Part shown: positions 1-8,221 of the stretch, one piece after another
Position numbering within the stretch: the first letter of the stretch is position 1
Layout: every line of letters starts with the position of its first letter
Assembly (NCBI GenBank): GCA_036395115.1
Contig: DASWDU010000020.1
Span: forward strand, 1 to 44,627
Reading direction: 5' to 3'
Length of the DNA stretch: 44,627 nt
Source of the DNA: Thermoplasmata archaeon
GTDB taxonomy: Archaea > Thermoplasmatota > Thermoplasmata > RBG-16-68-12
Program-made: the position numbers and the translations under genes
The notes under the pieces: generated by a model
Database searches by the model: none
The model's input: only the letters and a program-made list of their open reading frames with translations
Told to the model about the DNA's origin: nothing

Positions 1-129
1 CTTCTGCAGGGACGGTTCATGGTCTCACAGGTTCGTGCGCTGCAACTGACTGATGACGAAACGAGCGTGGTGAACTTCGAGGTGGAAGGAACACAGACCT
101 ATGCTCTGACCGGGATCGTCACCCATAAT
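1..129 (+). other. Intein C-terminal splicing region inside lhr
   Basis: The first 43 codons do not match a helicase. They end in a typical intein block F/G: a beta-strand VVNFEVEGTQTYAL, then TGIVTHN, directly followed by Cys (codon 130-132) as the +1 extein residue. The terminal His-Asn followed by a Cys nucleophile is the canonical C-terminal splice junction. The spliced helicase would continue CTSTLELGIDIG, which is motif V, a conserved active-site region and a usual kind of place for inteins. Whether the intein carries a homing endonuclease cannot be seen because its N-terminal part lies outside the window. Inteins in archaeal Lhr proteins (Pyrococcus) are known. Confidence 0.92.
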
Positions 130-2064
130 TGCACAAGCACTCTGGAGCTTGGCATCGACATCGGCACCGTCGACAAGGTCGTCCAGTACAACTCGCCTCG
201 GCAGGTCACGTCCCTCATCCAGCGCGTTGGACGGTCGGGCCACACGCTCGACCGCACGTCCAAAGGACTCGTCCTGGCGGTGTCCTCGGATGACGCCATC
301 GAATCTCTCGCGGCGGTCCAGGCCGCGCAGGAGCAGGACCTCGAGCCGCTGCACATCCATCGTCTCGCTCTCGACGTCCTCGCCCACCAGATCGTCGGCT
401 GCGCCTTGGACCAGGGCGGCACCGCCCCGTGGTCGGAGATCCTCTCGACGATTCGCACGGCGGACCCGTACCGCGAGCTCGAGGACGCCCAGGCGGAGCG
501 GGTCGCGGAATTCCTCGCCCACCTCGGCGTCGTCCGCCAGGAAGGCGACCGGATCCGCGTCACGGCGAAGGGCCGCCGGTACTACTTCGAGAACCTCTCG
601 ACGATCCGCGACGAGCGCCGCTACCCGGTCCTCGACCTGACGACGCAGCGGCAGGTCGGGATTCTCGGCGAGGAGTTCATGATGATCAAGGCGCGCGAAG
701 GCCTGCACTTCATCGTCCGCGGGCGCCCGTGGAAGATCGAGCGGATCGGGAAGGACGGCATGGTCTACGTGACCCCGGTATCGGATCCGAACGCGATGAT
801 CCCCGGATGGGACGGCGAGATGCTGCCGGTGCCGTTCGGCTTGGCGCAGCGCGTCGGGCGGATTCGGAAGGACATCGACGCGCGACTGGAGCGGGACGGC
901 GTCCCGAAGACGGTGGAGCACTTCGAGAGGGCTTGGCCGATCAACAAGACCGGCGCACGGCGTCTCGTCGAGGAGCACGCGAACCACCGCAAGGCCGGCG
1001 CGCCCGTGCCGACGGACGACCGGATCGTCGTCGAGGCGTTCGACCGCTTCCTCATCGTCCACGCGTCGTTCGGCGAGGTCGTGAACGTCACCCTGGGCGA
1101 CCTCATCGAGGAGCTCCTCGCCCGCAAGCACCTCGTGCGGTTCTGGTGGACGGACCCGTACCGAATCCTGTACGAGCTCGTCGCGGACACGAAGGAGCTC
1201 GACATCGAGGCGCTCGTCGACGGCCTCCTGAAGCTCGACGACGAGACCCTGGAAGGCGGCCTGAAGGCGCTCCTCGAGGACCATCTGCCCCTCGGCTACT
1301 ACATGAAGGGGATCGCGGAGCGGTTCGGCGCGATCCGCCGCGGGCTCACGGTCGGCGAGGGCGACCTGCGGTCGTTCGAGATCCGCTTCGCGAACACGCC
1401 GATCTACGACGAGGCCGTGCGGGAGGCGCTCCTGCTCCACGCGGATTTCGCGCGCGTGCGGGAGATCGTGCAGAAGATTCGTGCCGGTGAGATCGAGGTC
1501 GTCGTCCATCGGTCCGAGGAGACCCCTACATCCCTCGCATATCCGATTCTGCGGCGGTACGTCGAGGCGCCGGAGCTCTTCTCTCCGGAAGCGGAGCGAG
1601 AGGAGATTCTGGACCGGATGCGACTCCACCTATCGTCCGAGCCGGTTCACCTCCTCTGTTTCGATTGCGGGAATTTCCACGAGGAGGTGCGGATCGGCCA
1701 GATGCCCGACCATCCGGAGTGCGCGAAATGCAAGTCGCGCCTCTTGACCGTCCTCGGATGGGCCGCGTGGACCGTGCGGGACGCGTACGCGAAGCGGGCG
1801 CGGAAGCTCGACCTCACGGACGAGGAGAAGAAGCTCTTGACCCGGGCGAAGCAGGTCGCGGATCTCGTGGCGGTGTACGGCAAGCGGGCCGTGTACGCGA
1901 ATTCCGTGTATGGCGTCGGGCCGACGACCGCGAGCAAGATCCTCGCGAAGATGCAGGACACGGAGAAGGAGTTCCTGAACGACCTCTTCGAGGCGAAGCT
2001 AAAGTACGTCACGACGCGGCCGTACTGGAACGAGCCGCAGGCGAAGCCGAAATTGTATTCGTGA
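1..2064 (+). CDS. lhr: Lhr-type superfamily 2 DNA helicase, C-terminal part, with the end of an intein (5' truncated)
   Basis: ATP-dependent 3'-5' DNA helicase of the Lhr family, a DNA-repair enzyme in archaea. The frame is open to the left edge, so the gene starts outside the window; the ATG at 19 is internal to the intein. After the intein junction the helicase resumes in motif V (TSTLELGIDIG, from about 133), followed by motif VI (QRVGRSGH, about 219-242). A winged-helix region and the long Lhr-specific C-terminal (DEAD/H-associated) region come next. Near the end are two Cys pairs, CFDC (1657-1668) and CAKC (1720-1731), which probably bind zinc, and a GVGPTTASKIL helix-hairpin-like stretch. 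It is convergent with the ammonium transporter, with about 39 nt between the stops. The family call is firm; exact domain borders are estimates. Confidence 0.93.
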   Translation, partial: LLQGRFMVSQVRALQLTDDETSVVNFEVEGTQTYALTGIVTHNCTSTLELGIDIGTVDKVVQYNSPRQVTSLIQRVGRSGHTLDRTSKGLVLAVSSDDAIESLAAVQAAQEQDLEPLHIHRLALDVLAHQIVGCALDQGGTAPWSEILSTIRTADPYRELEDAQAERVAEFLAHLGVVRQEGDRIRVTAKGRRYYFENLSTIRDERRYPVLDLTTQRQVGILGEEFMMIKAREGLHFIVRGRPWKIERIGKDGMVYVTPVSDPNAMIPGWDGEMLPVPFGLAQRVGRIRKDIDARLERDGVPKTVEHFERAWPINKTGARRLVEEHANHRKAGAPVPTDDRIVVEAFDRFLIVHASFGEVVNVTLGDLIEELLARKHLVRFWWTDPYRILYELVADTKELDIEALVDGLLKLDDETLEGGLKALLEDHLPLGYYMKGIAERFGAIRRGLTVGEGDLRSFEIRFANTPIYDEAVREALLLHADFARVREIVQKIRAGEIEVVVHRSEETPTSLAYPILRRYVEAPELFSPEAEREEILDRMRLHLSSEPVHLLCFDCGNFHEEVRIGQMPDHPECAKCKSRLLTVLGWAAWTVRDAYAKRARKLDLTDEEKKLLTRAKQVADLVAVYGKRAVYANSVYGVGPTTASKILAKMQDTEKEFLNDLFEAKLKYVTTRPYWNEPQAKPKLYS

Positions 2065-2103
2065 CGTGCACCGGCGGCCGTTAAGGACGCATCACGAGGC
2101 GGA

Positions 2104-3360
2104 TTATGACTCGGTCGGGCTCGGTTCGTCGCGCTCGGTCGCGTAGGCTTCCTCGCCGAACTCGGAGGTGTCGAGGCCCGCGTGTTCCTCGGCCGGGCTA
2201 ACTCGCACCGGCGTGAAGATGTTGATGATGCGCAAGAGGACGTACGACCCGGCGAACGCGAAGGCCGCCACGATGACGCACGCCAGGGCCTGGATGCCGA
2301 CCTGGCCGGGGTTCCCGAAGAACAGGCCGTTGGGGCCGGTCGGGTTGATGAGAGTCGACGCAAAGAGACCGGTGGCCATCGTCCCCCAGATCCCGCCCGC
2401 CCCGTGGCACGCGAAGACGTCCAGCGAATCGTCCAGGGTCGTCCGCGCCCTCCAGCTGCCGACGTAGTTGCAAAGGACCCCCGCCACCAACCCGATGATG
2501 ATCGACGGCATTGGGCCGACGTATCCGGAGGCCGGGGTGACCGCGACGAGGCCACACACGGCGCCCACGGCCATGCCGACGGCGGACGGCTTCCCTTTCC
2601 GCACCCAGTCCGTGAGCATCCAGCTCACCGCGGCGCCGGCGGCCGCCAGGTTCGTCACGACGAGTGCGTTGACGGCCAACGGATTCGCGGCGAGCGCGCT
2701 CCCGGCGTTGAAGCCGAACCACCCGAACCACAACACGGAGGCGCCAAGGATGACGTACGGGATGTTGTTCGGTCGGCTGTCGAGCCGGTCGACTCCTTCG
2801 CGCCGCCCGATCACAAGCGCGGCCGCAACCGCCGACACGCCCGCAGCCGTGTGGACGACTAGGCCGCCCGCGAAGTCGATGACGCCGAGGGACTTCAGGA
2901 ATCCCCCGATGCCCCAATTCCAATGGGCGATCGGCACGTAGATGAACGTCGTCCAAGCGACGATGTAGATCAGGAGGGCCTTGAACCGGATCCGCTCCGC
3001 GAACGCGCCGATGATGAGCGCGGGCGTGATCGCGGCGAACTTCAGCTGAAAGGCGAAGTACAGCAGCTCCGGGATCGTCGAGGAGTATCCAGGGTTCGGC
3101 GCCTCCCCTACATTGTTCAGCCCGAAATTGGACAGGCTTCCGATGAAGCCGTTGGTGGATGGCCCCAGGGCGAGCGAGTAGCCCCACAGCGCCCACACGA
3201 GGCTCACGAGGGCGAAGATCGCGAAGCACTGGGCGATCGTCGAGACGAGGTTCTTCCTCCGGACGAGTCCGCCGTAGAAGAAGCCCAGCGCGGGCGTCAT
3301 GATCATGACGAGGGCCGTGGCCGCGACGACCCATGCGATGTCCCCGGAGTCCAGCGCCAC
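2104..3360 (-). CDS. amt: Ammonium transporter (Amt/MEP/Rh family)
   Basis: Eleven-helix membrane channel that moves ammonium/ammonia across the cytoplasmic membrane. At 418 aa it has the normal length. The pore residues are all present: D162 (in DFAGGLVVH), the twin histidines H170 and H319, W149 in HWNWG, the phenylalanine of AFQLKF near residue 104, and the family signature GAFAER near 118-123. The C-terminal tail contains GLDTSEFGEEAY, the conserved element that couples the Amt trimer and contacts the GlnK/PII regulator. No glnB/glnK gene adjoins it, which is unlike many prokaryotic amt loci. It faces the peptidase gene at 3520 across a 159-nt divergent promoter region; a GGTGGAG ribosome-binding site lies just upstream of the ATG. 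Confidence 0.97.
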   Translation of the reverse strand: MALDSGDIAWVVAATALVMIMTPALGFFYGGLVRRKNLVSTIAQCFAIFALVSLVWALWGYSLALGPSTNGFIGSLSNFGLNNVGEAPNPGYSSTIPELLYFAFQLKFAAITPALIIGAFAERIRFKALLIYIVAWTTFIYVPIAHWNWGIGGFLKSLGVIDFAGGLVVHTAAGVSAVAAALVIGRREGVDRLDSRPNNIPYVILGASVLWFGWFGFNAGSALAANPLAVNALVVTNLAAAGAAVSWMLTDWVRKGKPSAVGMAVGAVCGLVAVTPASGYVGPMPSIIIGLVAGVLCNYVGSWRARTTLDDSLDVFACHGAGGIWGTMATGLFASTLINPTGPNGLFFGNPGQVGIQALACVIVAAFAFAGSYVLLRIINIFTPVRVSPAEEHAGLDTSEFGEEAYATERDEPSPTES

Positions 3361-3406
3361 GTTCCGCGCTCCACCGAAACGGAATTGGGAGGGAAACCGA
3401 CATCGA

Positions 3407-3414
3407 GTATAACG
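3407..3414 (-). promoter_or_regulatory. Archaeal box A (TATA element) for amt
   Basis: On the minus strand this reads CGTTATAC. It lies about 50 nt before the amt start, placing a transcript start about 23 nt ahead of the ATG, which agrees with the visible ribosome-binding site. Inferred by position and pattern only. Confidence 0.45.
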
Positions 3415-3488
3415 CTTCTCCTGTGGCTCGGAGGAGGCCGCGCCAGGACGCGGAGAGAGAGAACGCTGGCACGGTTTCGACGAACCCT

Positions 3489-3497
3489 CTTATAACG
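3489..3497 (+). promoter_or_regulatory. Archaeal box A for the peptidase gene
   Basis: The sequence CTTATAACG is centred about 27 nt before the ATG at 3520. This is the spacing expected for a leaderless archaeal transcript starting at or next to the start codon, and it supports that start. Confidence 0.55.
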
Positions 3498-3519
3498 ATG
3501 AGCGCCATCCAATCGGGCT

Positions 3520-4437
3520 ATGGCGTGGCAGAGCGTCCCACGGATTCACGAGACGCGGCTGTTCCGAAAGCGCAACGTCGTCGGCGTGGGGATCGCCAAG
3601 AAGATCGCCGGCGGCCGTCAGACTGACGAGCCTTGCGTCGTCGTCTTCGTCGAGCGGAAGGTCCCAAGCACACAGCTCCGGCCGAAGGATCTGATTCCGG
3701 CGAAGATCGAAGCGATGAAGACGGACGTCGTCGAGACGGGACGGATTCAAGCGCTCCAGGCGAGGACGGACCGGTGGCGGCCCGCCCCCGGCGGGGTCAG
3801 CATCGGCCACTACCGGATCACGGCAGGGACCCTCGCCGCAGTGGCGCGGCGCGCCGGCGTCCGGATGATCCTCAGCAACAACCATGTCCTCGCGAACGCG
3901 AACGCCGCGGCGATCGGGGACGCGATCTTGCAGCCGGGACCGTACGACGGCGGGACCGACCAGGATCGGATCGCGACCCTCGAGACGTTCGTCCCGATCG
4001 TCTTCGACGGTTTCCTAGACTTCCTCTTGAGCCTCTTCGGCATCGCGCGGCCCGTGCGGAACGTCGTGGACGCCGCCCTGGGGAAACCGCTGAACGACGC
4101 GGACGTCTCCGACAAAATCCTGGAGATCGGGAGCGTCTCCGGGACGGCGACCGGGACGATCGGGATGCGGGTCCGGAAGAGCGGCCGGACGACCGGCGTC
4201 ACGGAAGGCCAGATCACGGCGGTCGCTGCGACCGTCCGCGTGTTCTACGGCCTGACCCGCACCGCGCGATTCCGCGATCAGCTCGTGGCGTCAGCCCTGT
4301 CCCAAGGCGGCGACAGCGGTTCCCTGATTGTGGACCCCGACCATCGGGCGGTCGGCCTCCTTTTCGCGGGCAGCTCGAACACGACGATCCTCAATCCGAT
4401 CGCCGAGGTTGAGCGTCAGCTTGGGATCGCATTTTAG
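3520..4437 (+). CDS. Trypsin-like (S1-type) serine peptidase domain protein
   Basis: Chymotrypsin-fold protein of 305 aa. The N-terminus has the VVGVGIAKKI and CVVVFVERKVP strands typical of S1-like prokaryotic/NAL1-like peptidases. The catalytic histidine is H122 in ILSNNHVLA and the serine is S266 in QGGDSGSLIV. The aspartate is probably D184 (NVVDAALG), with D147/D149 as less likely alternatives. There is no signal peptide, so it appears to be cytoplasmic, unlike most secreted trypsins. A hydrophobic loop near 163-175 (FLDFLLSLFGIA) could touch membrane. The start is fixed by the box A 27 nt upstream. The substrate cannot be told from sequence. Confidence 0.85.
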   Translation: MAWQSVPRIHETRLFRKRNVVGVGIAKKIAGGRQTDEPCVVVFVERKVPSTQLRPKDLIPAKIEAMKTDVVETGRIQALQARTDRWRPAPGGVSIGHYRITAGTLAAVARRAGVRMILSNNHVLANANAAAIGDAILQPGPYDGGTDQDRIATLETFVPIVFDGFLDFLLSLFGIARPVRNVVDAALGKPLNDADVSDKILEIGSVSGTATGTIGMRVRKSGRTTGVTEGQITAVAATVRVFYGLTRTARFRDQLVASALSQGGDSGSLIVDPDHRAVGLLFAGSSNTTILNPIAEVERQLGIAF

Positions 4438-4658
4438 GCGGGTTGTGCCGAATCGCAGCGCATCGGCCCGTCTGGAATCCAGGTCCGCCGCAAAGGGCCG
4501 GAATGCGCTCCCCATTTCGCTGGGAACATAACCTTGAAGTCTCGACCGATCGGTGTTCATCCGCCGATGAGCTCAGGAAAATCCCGAGCCCTCATTGCTC
4601 GATGGGATCGGGTGGTCCGCGGATTCGACGAACCGGGTCGCCTCGGGAGGAGACCGGC

Positions 4659-5354
4659 GTGATCCGCATCTTCGCCACCCGAGTTCCCGACGCGGTTGAG
4701 GCGATCGGACGCGCGGCGCTGCTCTCCGCGACGGCTCCGGCTCGGGGTGCGCGCCTGCGACGGATTCGCAACGAGCGGGCTCGAGAGCGTGCGGCGGTCG
4801 CCGACCTCCTCGCCCGATGGGCCTTAGGGGAGTTCCTCCATGTCGATTCCCGCGAGCTCCACCTTGCGCGAGATTCCCGCGGCCGGCCGTTTCTGCCGGG
4901 CGCGGCCCGGACGCATCTCAGCCTGACGCATTCGGGCGAATGGGCCGCGTGTGCGGTCGGCCGCGCGCCCCTCGGGATCGATGTCGAACGGGAGATCCCG
5001 TTGGAAATCGACGCGATGGCCCGGATCCTTTCCCCCGAGGAGGCCCGCGATCTGTCTCAGCGTCCGCGAAGCGAGCGCCTTCGCCGGTTCTACGAACTGT
5101 GGACCCTGAAGGAGAGCTACGTCAAGGCGGTAGGTCTCGGATGGAAGATCCCACCGGATTCGTTCACGATCTCGATCGGCCCGGATGGCGGAATCGCGGT
5201 CCATGGCCAAAACGCGCGGCGCGGATACCATTGGCGGCAATATCGCCTCGCGCGTGAGTATCCGACGGCGGTCTGTGCGAGGGAGGAGGTCACTCGCTCC
5301 TCGATCGGCTTCGTACGACCGAGCCGTCTCCGCGAATTCGCCCGCGCGATGTGA
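4659..5354 (+). CDS. 4'-phosphopantetheinyl transferase, Sfp/AcpT type
   Basis: Transfers the phosphopantetheine arm of CoA to a serine of a carrier protein. The open frame reaches back to 4443, but only the part from GTG 4659 resembles the family, and a GGGAGG ribosome-binding site lies 9 nt before that GTG. The protein is 231 aa, normal for a two-subdomain Sfp-type enzyme. Visible motifs are LSLTHSGEWAACAV (85-100), the Mg-binding GIDVE (D108, E110), and FYELWTLKESYVKAVGLG (W148, K151, E152, K156). Sfp-type enzymes are uncommon in archaea, and no carrier protein, PKS or NRPS gene is in the window. It converges with the VIT/vWA gene. Confidence 0.9.
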   Translation: MIRIFATRVPDAVEAIGRAALLSATAPARGARLRRIRNERARERAAVADLLARWALGEFLHVDSRELHLARDSRGRPFLPGAARTHLSLTHSGEWAACAVGRAPLGIDVEREIPLEIDAMARILSPEEARDLSQRPRSERLRRFYELWTLKESYVKAVGLGWKIPPDSFTISIGPDGGIAVHGQNARRGYHWRQYRLAREYPTAVCAREEVTRSSIGFVRPSRLREFARAM

Positions 5355-7633
5355 CTCGAAGTCCTCCCGCTAGCCCGGAGGCCCCTCCCGTCGCCGGGTG
5401 CGTTGACTTCCCGACGGAGTTCCGGCTTCGTCCGGACGTCTGCCGCATCGTTCCGGGACCTGGGTCCCCGCCGTGGTAGGCGCACGAGCGCCAGGACCGC
5501 CAAGATCATGCCCGCGAATCCCACGCCGTTCGCGGCGAGCTGCGCGGCCTCGGGAGAGCCGAGTCGGACGGCGACCAGCTCGCCGCCGACCTCGAGGACA
5601 CGGAAGTACGTGCCTTCGTACCGGGAGGTCGCGGCGGGTGTGTCGAGCCGCTGATATTCCGCGGACCCGACGTCGACGTAGCGGTCGATTTCGCCTTGCG
5701 CGATGAGCGGGTTCGCGAGATCTCGGTTCAGGGCGTCCGCCGTCCGGGCCTCCGCCACCAGCGGCGGGACGAACACAGGGGAGAAGCCTTGCCCGGAGGA
5801 TGCCGGCGACGCGAGGCCTGCACCGGGTCCGAAGAGCGGCGCGCCCGCGAGCGAGCCGTCCGAGACGGAGCGGTCCGCCGCTTGTTCGGTTTGCGGCAAG
5901 AGGACGAGCAACGATGTGTATGGCGTCGCGACCCGGGTCTCCGTGGCGAGGGCGGTCAGTTCCGCGACCACAGCGGGGTCCTCTCGGGCGCGGGCAGCTT
6001 CCAGGAGCGCGTGGATCCGCGTCAAAGCCCACTCCCGCTTCAGGAGAGGTTGCGCGGGGATGTCCGCACCGGCGGTCCGGACGTCGAGCGCCGGCGTCCC
6101 ACCGGACGCGGCCGGCCACGTCAGAGTGAGGTCGAGCGAGTCCTCGGCGGTCCCGCGCATCCGGGCGATCGCGAGGGCCTCCCCGCCTTGCCACACGGTC
6201 TGCGGGTTTGCGCTCGCGAACGTGAGATTCGCGGCCGCAGGGATTTCGGTCCTCAGGCCTTCGAGGATGGGCACGCGCATCGAGGCGACGAGGTCTGCCA
6301 CCGCGGCCGGGACGTCGCCGTCGAGCGTCACGAGCTCCCCGCCGTGGTAGTGCGAGAGGTTGTGGAGGACCGTCTCGTCCGCATGGTCCGCGGGTGCCAC
6401 CGCCATCGCGAAGACCGGCATCCCCTGGTCGTACGAGATCCGAGCGTACGCCGTCTCGAGCTCCGGATCCAGCGGCGAGCGGGTCGGCCGGCCGTCGGAG
6501 ACGAGGATCAGGACTGGCTGCTGCCCGAGGCGGCGGGCCTCGAGGGCCCACAGCGAAGCCTGCGCCAGCGCGGCCGTCAGGCCCGTGCTCCCGTGCGGCC
6601 GGAAGGAATCCAGGAAGCGCGCGAGCTCCCCGTCCACGGCGGGCGACCACGCTTGGAGGGAGGGAGAGAACGGCGTGACGGCGGCGCCCTGGAACACGGC
6701 GACCCCGAATGACTCGCCCGCATGCGCGTCGCCCGCGATCCGGCGGACGGCGTCTTTCGCGAGCGCCCACCGGTCCAACAGGCCCATGCTGCCGGATGTG
6801 TCGACGAGGACCACCAGGGCCCGGGGCGCGGGCCGGATCGAAGAAGCGAATGCGGCGTCGGTGCTGTCCAGGGAGAATCGGACGTAGCGATCCCCCGTGG
6901 GCTCCGCGAACTGGCTCAGGGATGCGCCCGAGGCCCGGAAGCGGATCGGCAGATCGCCCGTGCCGGCCCCTTGGGTCGCGTTGATGTACGCGTCCGCGCG
7001 GTGGGATCCACTCCAGACGACCGGGATGTCGGGGTGGCCCGGCAGGAGAACCTCGCCGAGCGGTGCCGCCGTCTCGACGCGGACGTGCACCCGCAGATAC
7101 GATACGCTGTCTCGCGCATCGATCGAGAGGCGGTACCCGTACTCGTAGAAGCCGTCCGTCTTGGTGAGCGGCATCTCGAGCGTCGTGATCGTCGTCCGCG
7201 CCTCTTTCGGCGGGATCGTCACCGCAATCCAGTAGAGGTCCCGCGGCGGATCGTACTGGACGAGGGCCGCATCCTGGCCCTTCGCGATCGCGTCGAGGAA
7301 GTCGCCGAGGGCGTCGCTTCGATTCTGCGTGGACGAGTTGTACACGACGTTTCCGATTTTCAGGCGTAGGTCCGTGATGAGCTCGTGGCCCTTCTCGAGC
7401 GGGAACGCGATTTGCCCTTGCTTGAACTCGTCGCTCGGATTGGAGAACTCCTTGATGATGACGACCCGCGCGAACCCTTCCGTGAGCTGGATTTCGACTT
7501 GGGTCCCATTCACTTGCGTCGGGAGGGGCGATGGCGGTTCGACGATGACGCAGAACGCGGCCGCGGGGCCGGGCGCGTTCAGGAATGCGGCGAGGACGAG
7601 GGCGACGACGAATGCGAATCGGGTGGCGTTCAT
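5117..7633 (-). CDS. Secreted VIT + von Willebrand factor A domain protein, membrane anchored
   Basis: Extracellular adhesion or scaffold-type protein. A signal peptide (1-26) is followed by a VIT domain (about 40-190, including VEIQLTEGFARVVIIKEFSN and FPLEKG) and a vWA domain from about 271. The vWA domain has an intact MIDAS motif DTSGSM (278-283), a later GSTGLTAAL threonine and VSDGRP, so it should bind a divalent metal. A C-terminal helix near 700-717 (GFAGMILAVLALVRL) is followed by an Arg-rich tail. As written, the last ~79 residues are antisense to the transferase gene. A single-base change in the G-rich run near 5380-5395 would instead end the protein at 5370, clear of it. The start overlaps the upstream gene by 4 nt (ATGA), so the two form an operon. 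Confidence 0.88.
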   Translation of the reverse strand: MNATRFAFVVALVLAAFLNAPGPAAAFCVIVEPPSPLPTQVNGTQVEIQLTEGFARVVIIKEFSNPSDEFKQGQIAFPLEKGHELITDLRLKIGNVVYNSSTQNRSDALGDFLDAIAKGQDAALVQYDPPRDLYWIAVTIPPKEARTTITTLEMPLTKTDGFYEYGYRLSIDARDSVSYLRVHVRVETAAPLGEVLLPGHPDIPVVWSGSHRADAYINATQGAGTGDLPIRFRASGASLSQFAEPTGDRYVRFSLDSTDAAFASSIRPAPRALVVLVDTSGSMGLLDRWALAKDAVRRIAGDAHAGESFGVAVFQGAAVTPFSPSLQAWSPAVDGELARFLDSFRPHGSTGLTAALAQASLWALEARRLGQQPVLILVSDGRPTRSPLDPELETAYARISYDQGMPVFAMAVAPADHADETVLHNLSHYHGGELVTLDGDVPAAVADLVASMRVPILEGLRTEIPAAANLTFASANPQTVWQGGEALAIARMRGTAEDSLDLTLTWPAASGGTPALDVRTAGADIPAQPLLKREWALTRIHALLEAARAREDPAVVAELTALATETRVATPYTSLLVLLPQTEQAADRSVSDGSLAGAPLFGPGAGLASPASSGQGFSPVFVPPLVAEARTADALNRDLANPLIAQGEIDRYVDVGSAEYQRLDTPAATSRYEGTYFRVLEVGGELVAVRLGSPEAAQLAANGVGFAGMILAVLALVRLPRRGPRSRNDAADVRTKPELRREVNAPGDGRGLRASGRTSSHIARANSRRRLGRTKPIEERVTSSLAQTAVGYSRARRYCRQWYPRRAFWPWTAIPPSGPIEIVNESGGIFHPRPTALT

Positions 7634-8067
7634 GCATGCGCCTCCTTCGCTGCCCTCGAATCAACCACGCTACGGTGGAACGCGTAGAGGATTAGGAAAC
7701 CAAACAACCAGAGCGGCGAGAAGTACACGACGTACACGAGGAGGCCGGTGTAGTACGTTGAGACCGCCAGCGCCACCGTCGAAAGGACGGCACCTGCTTT
7801 CGCGTAGATCCCGTTCGTGAGCTGGGCGTTCCGTGCGGCTTCGTGGACCGCGCCGTCCGCCCACCAGATGCCGAGGCCCCCCACGGCAATCGAAGCGACC
7901 ATCAGCCCGTAGGCCAAGGTGAGGTTGAACCATGGGCCGAACGTCGCGAACACGAGCGACACGAGGAACATGGCCACGAGTCCGGCTCTCGCCGAACGCA
8001 ATGCAGTTCCGCTCAGCATCGAGGCGGGCCGAAGACTCCGGACGTCGCGCCCTTCCTGGTCGGGCAT
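7630..8067 (-). CDS. Small four-helix membrane protein, operon partner of the VIT/vWA protein
   Basis: Unrecognised membrane protein of up to 145 aa. About four hydrophobic segments are visible: GLVAMFLVSLVFATFG, LAYGLMVASIAVGGLGIWW, AGAVLSTVALAVSTYYTGLL and SPLWLFGFLILYAF. The stop codon overlaps the ATG of the vWA gene, so translation is probably coupled. The last two segments (TYYTGL then a hydrophobic helix) resemble the final helix of the zinc-ribbon membrane protein at 33443-34438. The start is uncertain: the ATG at 8067 is the longest, and the ATG at 8019 would trim 16 residues; neither has a clear ribosome-binding site. It may help export or anchor its partner, which is inference. Confidence 0.75.
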   Translation of the reverse strand: MPDQEGRDVRSLRPASMLSGTALRSARAGLVAMFLVSLVFATFGPWFNLTLAYGLMVASIAVGGLGIWWADGAVHEAARNAQLTNGIYAKAGAVLSTVALAVSTYYTGLLVYVVYFSPLWLFGFLILYAFHRSVVDSRAAKEAHA

Positions 8068-8221
8068 GCCACGTCATGGCACGCATTCGACAAAACTCCG
8101 AGGAAACTGTTAGGTACGGGCCGAACGGCGCTGCGGCGGCCGCGAGCCCGCAATCAACCCCGATAACGGCGGCGTCCGGTTTATCTTGGCGTCCGGGAAC
8201 CGCCGCGACACGGGACCAGCG

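Noticed and set aside
25-1629. Long minus-strand frame opposite lhr
   Set aside because: Antisense composition; the + strand carries the helicase motifs and the intein junction.
4443-4658. Longer N-terminus of the phosphopantetheinyl transferase
   Set aside because: The extension has no family similarity and lacks a ribosome-binding site, whereas GTG 4659 has a GGGAGG site 9 nt upstream.
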